Shown: positions 10,897-20,284, counted from the stretch's first letter. The stretch: DNA of 64,000 bases from Pomphorhynchus laevis (GCA_012934845.2 WNNJ02001554.1:62001-126000); one strand, 5' to 3'. Made by a program: numbers and translations. The notes: generated by a model not told the origin, from the letters alone.

Positions 10897-13136
10897 TTGG
10901 AAATTCTGCTAAGAGCAAAATTTAAAAAACTCAGACGAACACATGGAGTAAGTAAGTCTCCAGCTGAACTGAAACTTTGCAACTGGTATCGCAATAGAAG
11001 GATTCGCAAACGACGTCAAGCACAACAAATATCTACTGATGTCGATATTGTCCATACAACTACAACTGTGACGAATCTCAGCAGTAAGAATCTAACAAGG
11101 CAACAACTAGAAATTCTAAAAAAGGGTTGAACTTTGCAATTACCCCTGTAGAATACGATCGATACGAATTATCCACTGGTATACGACGTATAGCTATGAG
11201 CGTTGAAGACGGCACAGCTCCTCATAGTGCAGCTACTAATTCAATTGGTAAAGGTTTATTTGATAAATACATTAACCCTAAATGTACGAACACTGGTAGA
11301 TTTAACTTAAGTAAAGAGCATTTGGTAGCGTTGCGTCAATTACGACAGATGAACGATGTTGTCATAAAGCCGAGTGACAAAGGTGGTGAAGCGGTTGTGT
11401 GGCAGACTACTGACTATATCAACGAGGCACAACGACAACTGTGTAGTGACGTTTACACATCAGCTACAATAACCGACTTAGAACATGCAACAATGAATGT
11501 CAGTAAACTTATAGAAAAGTATGTCAGCTTGCAAGTGATTACAAGGAAACTGGTCGTAACTTGACTTGAATAAACCAACCTCTGGTAGGTTTTATATGCT
11601 GCCAAAAACTCATAAACAATCCTCGCAATGTCAAGGTCGGCCTATTGTCAGCATCAACGGTACTGCAACTGAGAAACTCAGCAGATGTATCGATTCGTTG
11701 CTAAATTGGACAATTCCTTCACACATTGCTAGTACTAATCAATTTCTAGACCGATTAGATTCCATTAGACCAAACGCTCCATTTGATTACGCATTCGTTA
11801 CAGCGGATGTCTGCTCGTCGTACACATCTATTGAACATAAAGATGACATTGAGGCACTACGATTTACGATGGAAAATGCAGGATGGCACTCGACAATGAT
11901 AACATTTATATTAGAATCGGTAAAAGTTATACTTACGAACAACATTTTCGAATTTAACGATTCATTGTATCGGCAAATTAAAGGTACAGCTATGGGGACG
12001 CCAATGGCTCCCACATATGCTATAATCTACATGCATGTTTATGAATCTAGAGTCATCGAAAAACTATATACAAAGCCTCTATTGTATTCAAGATATATCG
12101 ATGATATCTTCTTTATGTATCCAGATTCAGCAGTAAATATAGTGAAAGATGCGTTTAATAATAGTGGCTCACTCAAGTTTGAGTTTACTAGTGATGATGC
12201 TGTCTGCTTCTTGGACCTACAGATAAACAGGAATCAACGAGGTAGTATAGAGAATGAGATATACCGAAAGCCGACGTTCACACCGACCTATATACACTCA
12301 CAAAGTTGTCATCCAAAAGCGACAAAGCGCAACCTGGTGATGAATGAAGCTTAACGGATCATTAAACTGTGCAACACCAAAGATAAACAAATTAAAAATA
12401 TGCATAAGTTACTGAAAAATCTAATTGGTAGAGGTTATACACGCAGATGGATTGCAAATATCATAAAATCCGCCATCAATATGGCAGTGAAGAAGCCACG
12501 TGCAGAGATTCCAATGACAACTATTGTGACTGATTATTGTCCTACATTCGATCATCTGCAGCATGACGTATTGCAAGCTGTGGAAAGGGCAAATCTCCAT
12601 TATGGCTCAAAGATAAAACCGCGGGTATTCTTCCGAATGAAAAGAACTGTGGCCTCAACTATTGTGCGCAGCAAATTAAAAGTCATTGACTCACACAAAC
12701 ATTATACTTCTCAGTGCAAAAATAAGAGATGTAAATGTTGTAAGGACATTGATAGCGGAGAGAGCGTAAAAAGTAGCACAACTTATATGAAATATCATTT
12801 AGGTAAATCGGATAACTGTAAAACTGCAGGAGGTGCTTATTTCGCTCAATGTCGAGAATGTTCAGCTCAGTATGTCGGGAGACAAAGCATCCCTTAAAAG
12901 ACAGGCTGACTAAAAGACGTCACCATATAAAAATTGGGATGAAGGCTGATGGTGCAGCATCTCATACAATCACTGAAGGAAGTGAACATACCTTCACGTA
13001 TAAATTGCTTGACGTAGACCCTAATGGCTGTAAGAGAAGACAAATAGAGCAACGTTGGATAGGGAGACTACATACTGATCAACCTCCAGGCGTTAATACA
13101 GACAAGCACATTTTTGGCTGGTGGGATGTGCCTTGA
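10897..13136 (+). pseudogene. Penelope RT/GIY-YIG polyprotein, interrupted
   Basis: Segments in order: basic N-terminal helix (NWYRNRRIRKRRQ); pre-RT with VIKPSDKGGEAVVW; RT with SGRFYMLPKTHK, GRPIVSINGTATEKL, TADVCSSYTSI, KGTAMGTPMAP and the catalytic YIDDIFF near 12100; a Cys cluster CKNKRCKCC near 12720; then the GIY-YIG start, AYFAQCRECSAQYVGR near 12835, and its downstream part TDQPPGVNTDKHIFGWW. Known: PLE RTs group with telomerase RT, and GIY-YIG makes the target nick. Four interruptions split the frame. Confidence 0.9.
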
Positions 13137-13224
13137 AAAAGTATTTTGACATTTAGTGATCTTTATTTTGTTGAAATGTGGTTATTTTACAGACCAATAT
13201 ATTTCTATTGTGTTGTAGATTGTA

Positions 13225-13251
13225 CTGAAGAAGACCCCTCGGGGTTGAAAC
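13225..13251 (+). ncRNA. hammerhead-like core in the Penelope 3' region
   Basis: CTGAAGA (13225-13231) fits CUGANGA, followed by a CCCC-TC-GGGG hairpin (stem II) and GAAAC (13247-13251). Known: canonical PLEs carry minimal hammerhead ribozymes in their pseudo-LTRs. It sits just before the start of the right pseudo-LTR. I did not resolve stems I and III here, so activity is not claimed. Confidence 0.6.
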
Positions 13252-13260
13252 GTTTAAAAG

Positions 13261-13362
13261 ACAAAATCATTCTTGTTTTTCGCTGGACTTGAATTTATTC
13301 ATATTTAGATTGATGAAAGGTCTTCTCTGATCGCGAACGGCAGTCCACCTCAAACTATATAT
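13261..13362 (+). repeat. right pseudo-LTR of the Penelope element
   Basis: Direct repeat of 10511-10612, beginning immediately after the hammerhead-like segment and running into TA-rich simple sequence (TATATATGTATATATG) that probably is the target. Confidence 0.85.
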
Positions 13363-13603
13363 GTATATATGTTTAATATATACACAAGTTTTTAATATAT
13401 ATACAAGTTTAACACAGTCAGATATAAAATTATAAAAATGTATCCTCCAAAAGATCATGTGAGAAAGCAAGCAACGACAGCAGGTAAAATTCCTGGCGAA
13501 TAAAATTAGGATTGTCCGGAAAGCACATGGTTAGTTTAATGAGGCTTGGCCCATGCTAACACGTTAACAAATTCTCGGAAATGCCTATTTAAATTTATCA
13601 CAA

Positions 13604-13669
13604 GGCAGCCGAAACGACTGATGGTAGTTCACCCTACTGGTGAGTGCTGCCGGCTACCATCAGATCGTC
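13604..13669 (+). ncRNA. structured motif copy A (pseudoknot-like)
   Basis: GGCAGCC (13604-13610), GAAAC, stem strand ACGACTGATGGTAG (13614-13627), small hairpin TCACC/GGTGA, TGCTGCC (13645-13651) complementary to the first strand, then CTACCATCAG.TCGT (13654-13668) complementary to the second. Order a-b-a'-b' is a pseudoknot. Strongly conserved with the other copies. Confidence 0.6.
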
Positions 13670-13965
13670 TAGGAGTGATAAGGAAGTCTGATCTACTTGT
13701 AATCGAACTACGGTTTTTGGCGACATCTACAATTATATATAGGGTGGTTAGGAACGTCTCGGAGTTATACATTAGACTGATGGAGCTGATGATCGAATTC
13801 CAGTTATTTAGCAGCAAATATGGATTAAAAATCAATCGTAGCCAGCTTTGGCTCATGGACCACAGTTCCAAGCGATTTTTCGCAATAACAATTTATATAT
13901 AATCGTAGATTTTGTCAAAAACCGGAGTTCGATTACATGTAGAGCAGACTTCGTAATCACTCCTA

Positions 13966-14031
13966 GACGAGCTGATGGTAGCCGGCAGCACTCATCAGTA
14001 GGGTGAACTACCATCAGTCGTTTCGGCTGCC
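13966..14031 (-). ncRNA. structured motif copy E
   Basis: Minus-strand copy in the right arm of the fold-back. Read 5'-3' on the minus strand it has GGCAGCCGAAACGACTGATG, CTACTGATGAG and TGCTGCC, with the long stem intact. Unlike copy A it has CTGATGA, the hammerhead box. Confidence 0.6.
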
Positions 14032-14209
14032 TTGTGATATATTTAAAAGGCATCTCCGAGAATTTGCTAACGTAGTAGCATGGGCATAGCCTCTTTAAAC
14101 TGACAACGTGCTTTCCGGATCATCCTAATTTTATTCGGCAGGAATTTTAATTGCTGTCGCTGCTTGCTTTCTCACATATCCCTTTTTCGGATACATTTTC
14201 ATAATTTAA

Positions 14210-14350
14210 TCGCAGAATGTGTAAAACTGTGCTCCAAAAGCTAAAAGCTCCCGTAGCTTTTTATCTCGAACTCCGGTTTTTGGCAAAATCTACGATTATG
14301 AAACTGAAGCTTTTTAGCTCCCGGAGCACAGTTTTACACATTCTGCGATT
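14210..14350. repeat. inverted-repeat tail of the fold-back unit
   Basis: AATTTAATCGCAGAATGTG near 14210 is inverted as CACATTCTGCGATTAAATT near 14335. The right half repeats the unit's distal part (GAACTCCGGTTTTTGGC, ACTGAAGCTTTTTAGCTC) and ends in TATATATA. It shows where the unit terminates, against an AT simple repeat. Confidence 0.6.
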
Positions 14351-14386
14351 AAATTATATATAGCTAAAAGTGTTGGTTGCTCGGGA

Positions 14387-14742
14387 TTGCTATTCGCAAT
14401 CTCGAGCAATATAGATTCAAGCGAAACTCTTAAAATTACATAGAAAGAATTGATCCACTCAATCTCGGTTTCTTACAGTCAAGTTTCCGAAAATTTGATC
14501 TTCTGGTTGTTAATGATGGTCTGCATTGCAAATTGTAGGAGATGTCGTAATTGCATTTTTACAATGTCACAGAGGCAGCCGAAACGGCGTGTGATAGTTC
14601 ATCTTACTGACGATGGCTGCCGGCTATCACATGACCGTCTAGGAGTGACGTGAGTTTGCAGGCTGAAGAATATGCTCGATTCAAACAACTACCCAAACAC
14701 ATGGAAAGAATTGCTATTCGCAATCTCGAGCAATACCGATTC
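14387..14742 (+). mobile_element. diverged unit flanked by 34-bp direct repeats
   Basis: GATTGCTATTCGCAATCTCG begins a repeat at 14387-14420 and its near copy lies at 14709-14742. The enclosed 290 bp contains motif copy B. This direct-repeat arrangement is like a small pseudo-LTR or retrozyme unit. Non-coding. Confidence 0.5.
14574..14640 (+). ncRNA. structured motif copy B (covarying stem)
   Basis: GGCAGCC...GGCTGCC is kept. The long stem here is TGTGATAG/CTATCACA instead of TGATGGTAG/CTACCATCA in copy A: both strands changed together, keeping base pairing. CTGACGA replaces CTGATGA, still within CUGANGA. Confidence 0.6.
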
Positions 14743-14921
14743 AAAATAATTTCAAAGGAAAAATGCTGTGACTCAACTCTATGATGAGCCCGGGTGTACC
14801 ATGTAAAAACAAAAACGGAGAAATGACTTGAGTATCCAACACTCAGCCATTAGGGAATATGAATCTGGAAACTTGGAAGTGAATACTTACTTGGATTAAA
14901 ATCTAAAATTATATATATCTA

Positions 14922-15012
14922 CAAACAACAAAAACGACCTGTGGGTACTTCATTCTACAGGTGAGTGTTGCCGGGTTTTCCATCACTTCGGTGCCAAAGT
15001 GGTCGTCTTGAA
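14922..15012 (+). ncRNA. structured motif copy C, with extra hairpin
   Basis: Most diverged copy. ACGACC pairs with GGTCGT, CAAC upstream pairs with GTTG in TGTTGCC (a compensated change from the G-C pair of copy A), and an additional CACTTCGGTG hairpin is inserted before the closing strand. The surrounding sequence is otherwise unlike copies A, D and E. Confidence 0.45.
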
Positions 15013-15146
15013 GTGACATGGTGCTTGAAAGTCGAAAATCAAAGTCTACTCTACAAAGCAACACCATTTTCTCTAAATGTGTATCTCGTAAGAAATCCTA
15101 GACCGTTGCTTATTCAGTACATCCACGCACCACCATTATATAATCC

Positions 15147-15194
15147 TTAAAATTAAGTTTCAAACCGAATATTCGGTTTGATACTTAATTTTAA
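15147..15194. repeat. 48-bp palindrome
   Basis: Arms of 24 bases, TTAAAATTAAG...CAAACCGAAT and its inverse, with one mismatch and no loop. It follows motif copy C and may be the end of that unit. Confidence 0.7.
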
Positions 15195-15354
15195 AAATTA
15201 TACACAAGTATCCATCAACGGATCCCGAAACTGATTTAAATGTTTGTATTCCGAAATATATATACTGAATATATATACTGAAGCTTGTAAGATCCCGGAG
15301 CACATTGTGAGCCATTCTACTCTTAAATTATTAAACTGTGTATTCAAAGGATCA

Positions 15355-15660
15355 TGTAAGAAAACAAGCAACTACAGCAATTTAATCTACTGGCGGAGGA
15401 AATTAGGAGATATGACCATGCTAAGAAGTAAGCAAATTCTCTGAGAATGCCTTTTAAATATATCACAAGGCAACCGAAACGACTGATGGTAGTTCACCCT
15501 ACTGATGAGTGCCGTCGGCTACCATCAAATTGTCTAGGAGTGATGACGAAGTCTGCTCTGCATGTAATCGAGCTCCGGTTTGAGGCAAAATCCTTGATTA
15601 TAAAACTGAAGCTTTTAGGCTTCCGGAGAACGGAGCGAACCACTCTACTCTTAAATTATA
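15355..15660 (+). mobile_element. third fold-back unit, single plus copy
   Basis: Matches the arms of the 13.44-14.2 kb fold-back from AAGGATCATGTAAGAAA to the GAACGG/CTCTTAAATTATATATA end. It stands alone, showing that a unit of about 300 bp is the mobile entity and that the fold-back is two of them head to head. Confidence 0.6.
15469..15534 (+). ncRNA. structured motif copy D
   Basis: GGCAACCGAAACGACTGATG, CTACTGATGAGTGCC, CTACCATCAAATTGTC. The long stem is intact. The pseudoknot strand is altered on both sides (GGCAACC; TGCCGTC) and pairs less well. Confidence 0.55.
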
Positions 15661-15689
15661 TATAATTACCACATCCGTTTGTGTTTAGC

Positions 15690-16215
15690 CAGCTTTCTGC
15701 TATATATTGCTTGCCCCGGGCTCATCATAAGGCTGACTACCAACTTTTCTCTTTTCCGAAATTTGACTCATCCAAAATTCTAGCCGTCACTTTCCGTACT
15801 TGGCTAGCGGTCTTGACTTCTAAGATACGAATCCAGGATTATTTAATATGAGATAATGAAGATTAATTGAATTCGGGACTTGTGATCCTGTGATTGATGG
15901 TTATTTTTATCTCTTGAATAATTGCTAAATCACAAAAGGTGACTTTGCATTGAAAACCAGATACAGAATTCTTTCTTAATGACTTCCAATTCCCGTGTCT
16001 GAGAGCATTTCGGAAAATGCAGTTTCTGGAGATCATGATGGAAGGTTTCATATGCTGTGTGAAATTTGATTATCCTGGATTCATAGCCTGACAGTCAAGA
16101 GCGCAAGTCAAGTACGGAGAGCGACAGTTAGAAACTGGGATGAGTCAAATTTCGGGAATGAGAAGACTTGGTAGTCAGCCTTCTGATGAGCCCGAGGCTA
16201 CTAATGTGTGGCAGA
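15690..16215. repeat. inverted repeat with GATGAGCCCG boxes
   Basis: Arms about 15705-15845 and 16070-16200: GCCCCGGGCTCATCATAAGG versus CTTCTGATGAGCCCGAGGC, plus AATTTGACTCATCC and its inverse. CTGATGAGCCCGAGGC resembles the start of a hammerhead (CUGAUGA plus stem II), and the same box occurs alone near 14780 (ATGATGAGCCCGGG). No coding frame. Confidence 0.5.
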
Positions 16216-16473
16216 AAATGGGTGTTACGAAAACGGCTGTGGCGATGGTGCCGTTAGCAGTCCGGATATATGGAATTGGAAGTCACGAAGGAAGGATTAT
16301 GTAGCTGGTTTTCAAAGCGAAAGTAACCTTGTAATTTACTATTCGTGATAGTATATTGCTGGAAAATTGTGTTATAAAAATATGATTTAATGATAACAGA
16401 ATTATATTCCGAGTGTAGTGTCCTCATCATGTATGTATTATAACGCAAAATATACAATTATGATTAAAACAAA

Positions 16474-17559
16474 TTACAGTTTTGAATTTCGTCGTTTGCG
16501 ACTATAGTTTTGAATTACATCGTAGTGTAATTTTGCATCGACTTTAGCAACAGATTGACAAAAGTCTACGTGAATTCGTCGGTCGTCAATCAGCACGTTA
16601 TCCATTCTAAAATATGCCCGTTCGCAATCTTCCTTGTTTTCAAACTCAATGAAAGCATAACAGAGTGAATTATTAGTCTTGCCATCTCGGATTATCTCAC
16701 ATGACAATATGTGTCCAAATCGACTAAAAATAATGTGCAAGTCATCATCTGTAGTAACTGGATTCAAGCGACAAACAAAGAGGACATTCTCGGGTGGCTT
16801 TACCTCTGCATCAGGCAAATCTCCTATAATTGCAAGTACTTTTGCTCGATTAGCGGCTTCTCGACTTTCTTGGAGCTCTTTTAATTCTTCTAACGAAAGA
16901 CCCTCTGATTCATCGACAAGTTCCATTATTCCTATCATATTAGAGTTTGTTTTAAGTAATTCAAGGCTTGGAGATTGTGGCCGCGGTACATCAGTTAACC
17001 ACTTCGGATCAGGATAAGGATCAATTAAGCATACTGTGTACAATATACGAATATCACTTAAAGGACACTTCGTTTCTTTGTCACAAATTACAGAATTTAA
17101 TTTGTTCAAAAACTGGTCATTTTGATCGCTGGCTTTATCATCGAAATTTAAAACGACTTCTGCAAATACGCAATGATGTTGTTGATCAAGTGTATCAAGC
17201 TTATCTGCTAAGGTAATAAAGAACTGACTTCCAAGTAAACCGTCTCCATTGTTAACCATTGAAACAGTTCCTCGCAATTGGTGTTTGAGTTGCGGCTTTC
17301 TCTCTGTCCGAAATAGATTTTCCGATTTATTTCTCCAAGAGAATATACTAAGTCCTTCCTGTACGAACCCTTCATATTGCGATTCTGACCAAGGTTTTCC
17401 GGTTTGAGCAATAAAATTATGTTCAACAAAGTGAAAGAGACTAAAATTGTAATATTTCATTTTACATAGTTTTAGAAAATTAAAGGAGCATTGTGGACGT
17501 TCTTTACAGTATAAATCAATAGTTAAGCATCCAATTGTAGTTTCTATCACTACGGACAT
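16474..17559 (-). CDS. PPIL4: PPIL4, cyclophilin-RRM protein
   Basis: 361-aa intronless frame. An N-terminal cyclophilin-like domain (residues about 1-165; starts MSVVIETTIGCLTIDLY, GTVSMVNNG, GSQFFIT) is followed by a linker with GDLPDAEVKPPENVLFVC and an RRM (about 255-335) with RNP2 VLFVCRL and RNP1 LCYAFIEF, then the family signature MDNVLIDDRRIHVDF. This is the PPIL4 architecture: a nuclear spliceosome-associated prolyl isomerase-like protein. As in PPIL4 relatives, the classic catalytic Arg region is not conserved (HFVEHNFIAQTG), so enzyme activity is doubtful. The C-terminal Lys-rich tail is short (vertebrate proteins are near 490 aa). The start matches the family N-terminus. Composition is host-like. 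Confidence 0.95.
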   Translation of the reverse strand: MSVVIETTIGCLTIDLYCKERPQCSFNFLKLCKMKYYNFSLFHFVEHNFIAQTGKPWSESQYEGFVQEGLSIFSWRNKSENLFRTERKPQLKHQLRGTVSMVNNGDGLLGSQFFITLADKLDTLDQQHHCVFAEVVLNFDDKASDQNDQFLNKLNSVICDKETKCPLSDIRILYTVCLIDPYPDPKWLTDVPRPQSPSLELLKTNSNMIGIMELVDESEGLSLEELKELQESREAANRAKVLAIIGDLPDAEVKPPENVLFVCRLNPVTTDDDLHIIFSRFGHILSCEIIRDGKTNNSLCYAFIEFENKEDCERAYFRMDNVLIDDRRIHVDFCQSVAKVDAKLHYDVIQNYSRKRRNSKL

Positions 17560-17813
17560 TTTTCTAAAAGCAATTACGTGAATTCAGCAGATTGTGAAAA
17601 CATCTAAATCCTTTCTTAGTTTATTATTAAAGATCAAAATATTTAAACACTTTTTTATTTAGTTTAATATTTGTTTTAACTCGTTCTAATTTGCAAACGA
17701 TCAAATAATACTATCCCACTGACGTTCAATAATTGCTCTTAGCGAATCCAACTTCCTGAAACTCGTGTAAGTTTAACTACTCGATTTTATTTCGATGGTG
17801 TCGTACTCATCAA
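17560..17813. other. upstream region of PPIL4
   Basis: About 250 bases, AT-rich, presumably holding the PPIL4 promoter on the minus strand. No motif strong enough to name. Confidence 0.3.
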
Positions 17814-18071
17814 CTATTTCTTTAGTATTTCAAAGCATCTTAGCACTAATAAACCAGTTGTAAGGCAAGTAGTTCGAATTGGTTTATCTTTGATTGCTAC
17901 TAAATTTATCCACCTCATAACAGTAAAGGAATATATCATTACTTCATTTCTTTTAGCTCGCAAACGCAATTCCATTAATGCGGCTCTCAAAACACTACCG
18001 AATTCAGGTAAATTAATATAGTAAATATCAGACCGCTTCCATAGTAATGTATTACCCTTGATTACTAACAA
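17814..18071 (-). CDS. short ORF, unknown, part-duplicated
   Basis: An open frame of about 85 codons that is not low-complexity: VIKGNTLLWKRSDIYYINLP, then EFGSVLRAALMELRLRAKR. No ATG at its head; an AG at the end of GCTTTTTAAG just upstream could be an acceptor, so it may be an exon. The part coding KRSDIYYINL recurs at 18297-18351 in a decayed copy. No family recognised. It could be a real small exon or a remnant of an unknown repeat. Confidence 0.3.
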   Translation of the reverse strand: MLVIKGNTLLWKRSDIYYINLPEFGSVLRAALMELRLRAKRNEVMIYSFTVMRWINLVAIKDKPIRTTCLTTGLLVLRCFEILKK

Positions 18072-18351
18072 AGGATTTTCTTAAAAAGCACAAAACCGTT
18101 AAATAATGGTACCTGCAAGATAGAAATGTGAAGGTAAAAACAACGATATAGGTTGAGTCTTATCTATAATGACGGGCAATCGGAATCAGATCTCTACAGC
18201 CTATACCAGTGCGCTGCCTTCCGTCTGAACCACTCATGTTCTTATGAGTGGTTCAGACGGAAGGCATATTAATACCATGTTCATACCATATTAATAAATT
18301 AATATGGTAAATATCAGACCGCTTCCGTAGTTATGCATTGCCATCGATTAC
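18010..18351. repeat. 55-bp direct repeat pair
   Basis: 18010-18064 and 18297-18351 share AAATATCAGACCGCTTCC and flanks, about 85% alike. The first lies in the unknown ORF; the second is separated from it by the 22-bp-arm hairpin. Confidence 0.65.
18216..18265. repeat. perfect hairpin, 22-bp arms, 6-base loop
   Basis: GCCTTCCGTCTGAACCAC continues to the loop at 18238-18243 and is followed by its exact inverse. The perfect match suggests a recent inverted duplication or a fold-back end. Confidence 0.85.
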
Positions 18352-18846
18352 TGAGTTATTCATTACCAATACTACCGCAAATACAATTGAACTGGTATTA
18401 CACCGAATCCGTGATGTTGAGGAATAACCAGCACACCATATACTTCCTACTGAATTCTTCCTTACATTTTAAACAACGCAATAACACTAAGCAATCATCG
18501 AAGTAAGTCAGTTGACGCAAACTTCGTCCTATTTGCAAGTACTTTAATTCTTTTCAAGTAGCTGCAAATTATCCGAAGTCATACAGCAACTAGCTAATGT
18601 GCAAAAATCTTTTCGCATCAACTAAATATTTCTTGCTTCGTGGGTGTGCTCTGAAACAAAGGGAATATACTTACTATCTCTGACCCACACTATTTCTTCA
18701 TCACATCTATGGGATGACAAACACTATAATTTCAACGTTATATCGACGATCGTAAGATTACATTTTAAGGCGCTGCTGCTAGCTTTTATCTTTTATCTAT
18801 GAAAGCGGCATTATCATTCCCCTGATATATGTACTATGTATATATA
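18352..18846. other. non-coding spacer
   Basis: Moderate GC but no sustained frame or recognisable repeat. Ends in TATATGTACTATGTATATATAGTAC, where the truncated LINE begins. Confidence 0.3.
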
Positions 18847-19266
18847 GTACATTCTTTGAGAGAACTTTGATACGAGGACCGTCTTCGGTCTTTAAATATG
18901 CAGTCAATATGTGATATTCGTGACTCGCGGGATCTATTTCTTGTATGGGAGGTATTTCACAATGAACACCATGTGTTGCGTGGGCTCTTCAACATTCGAT
19001 CAACTCGAGCTTTGCGAGGTCACTCGTTTTATCTTAGTCGCTAACGAATAGTACATTCTAGGACGATTCAATTTGGACAACGAATAATAAATTCATGGAA
19101 TCGTTTAAGCGATGATATTGTAAATGCGGCAACTCGTGAGCTCTTTAAACGACAGATTATTTTAAATTGTTGACTGATTTGTTTTTGTTTTTCTCTTTTT
19201 CTTTTATTTTGACTATTGATTTGTCAGCAACTCTGAGCTATGCTCGTAACGTTGTCTACATAATAA
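18847..19266 (+). mobile_element. 5'-truncated CR1-like LINE, 3' 420 bp
   Basis: From GTACATTCTTTGAGAGAAC to GTTGTCTACATAATAAT this matches 28272-28690 of the intact LINE with about 13 differences in 418 bases by eye (near 97%). It carries the last about 105 codons, with a C-to-T change giving TAA in place of CAA near 19042, and the shared 3' UTR. 5' truncation and a shared 3' end are the hallmark of target-primed insertion. Confidence 0.9.
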
Positions 19267-19319
19267 TTTTTTTAAAGAAAGAAAATTTATTTGAAAATAA
19301 TAAAATAATAAATATTTAT

Positions 19320-19700
19320 AAGGGTCTGCGCTGGTACTTCACCTCACATCATTGGACGGTGGCGGGCAGAACGCGGACCCCGGACATCGAGATGCATCGT
19401 GCAAACTACAGTCCAATTCTTGCCCGGATCCTCGATATTTCATTTGCATATGGCAGCCTTTTCTTTGTTGCAAGTTTGTGTGCTATTCTTTTGATGACCG
19501 CAGTAGCCAACTTCCCTGTTTCGCCAAAGCAAGAGAGTGTAATAGGAGTAAAACTTGCTCGTTCAACCAACGACACTCGCTCCTGGTATTTTGATTTTTT
19601 CGTTGCTCATGATACTCGAAAGAGGCTAAAGTAGATTTCGAAAGGTTGAGCGGAGCGAAAACGTTGAACACGCAAGTATCAAATAAAGCTCGCTCCGAGC
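19320..19700 (+). other. GC-richer segment of unknown nature
   Basis: Distinctly richer in G+C than its flanks. An open frame runs to 19634 but begins inside the LINE tail, and two other frames are open too. A possible AATAAA occurs near 19681, after GGTTGAGCGGAGCGAAAACG. The residues FAYGSLFFVASLCAILLM would be a membrane span if translated. I cannot say whether this is a gene, SINE or LINE piece. Confidence 0.25.
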
Positions 19701-20148
19701 GACCCCCATAAAATCCACAACACGAAATATCCAGGCAAGCCTCAGAATCGGTAGTGGTAGTATACAGATATAATAATAATGAAGAGAAAATTTATTGACA
19801 TCGCGCCTCTCGGCTTCGATAAAATATAAAAGAAAGAATAAAGAAAATAATAATAACAATGAAGAGTGAATCTGCTTCATCATCGGATGCCCCAACGTCT
19901 TTCGACAACGCGACCTTGTGGCTTTGACATGTGCTTACAGAGAAGTCAAGAGAGAGTGCATGCACGAGGTTTAATAATAATTCAAAACTATGTTATCCTA
20001 CTAAACGATGCTTAGTAGGATAAATGGGTTGATCACGTACTTACTAGATCGTGAGTGTTCCGTAAATAGTGGATATGAATATATAAATAATATATTCACC
20101 ATTCGACTATAATGGATATGGCCGAATATCCATTGGGGATTTTTCGAT

Positions 20149-20284
20149 GAGGATTCTATACATTAAGGATATCAGTAATTAGCAATTTCCACAGTGGATA
20201 TTCGACCATATATATTATGATCGAATAGACTTTGGAAAGTTTTTGCGGAGGATTATATACATTCAGGATATCAGTAATTAACAA
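20149..20284 (+). repeat. 37-bp direct repeat, 99-bp period
   Basis: 20149-20185 and 20248-20284 share GAGGATT.TATACATT.AGG and GGATATCAGTAATTA. It suggests a short tandem array or minisatellite next to the 3' end of the following LINE. Confidence 0.7.

Larger units (their letters stand above)
10508..13362 (+). mobile_element. Penelope-type PLE with pseudo-LTRs
   Basis: A canonical Penelope-like element: direct repeats of about 102 bp at both ends, then N-terminal region, telomerase-related reverse transcriptase and C-terminal GIY-YIG endonuclease. Order RT then GIY-YIG distinguishes it from the Naiad copies in this window. Total length about 2.85 kb fits the family. The coding region is interrupted about four times, so this copy is dead, though all domains remain readable. 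Confidence 0.9.
13440..14205. mobile_element. fold-back element, two about 300-bp inverted units
   Basis: Left arm about 13440-13740 and right arm about 13895-14205 are inverted copies (AAAATTAGGAT, CCGGAAAGCAC, CCCATGCTA, AATTCTCGG, ATATCACAAGGCAGCC in unit orientation). The spacer 13741-13894 is unrelated. No coding frame. Each arm contains one copy of the structured motif described below. A third, plus-strand unit lies at 15355-15660. Confidence 0.75.

Noticed and set aside
13225-13251. Claim of an active hammerhead in the Penelope element
   Set aside because: CUGANGA, stem II and GAAA are present, but stems I and III were not resolved by eye, so only a hammerhead-like core is reported.
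18640-18700. Possible 24-nt intron (GTAAGTA...TTTCAG) on the minus strand
   Set aside because: Flanking frames contain stops and no protein is recognised; shorter than the 42-54 nt introns supported elsewhere.
19167-19634. 155-codon ORF with a membrane-like segment
   Set aside because: Its first third is the 3' UTR of the truncated LINE, and other frames are equally open. Left as an unknown segment.
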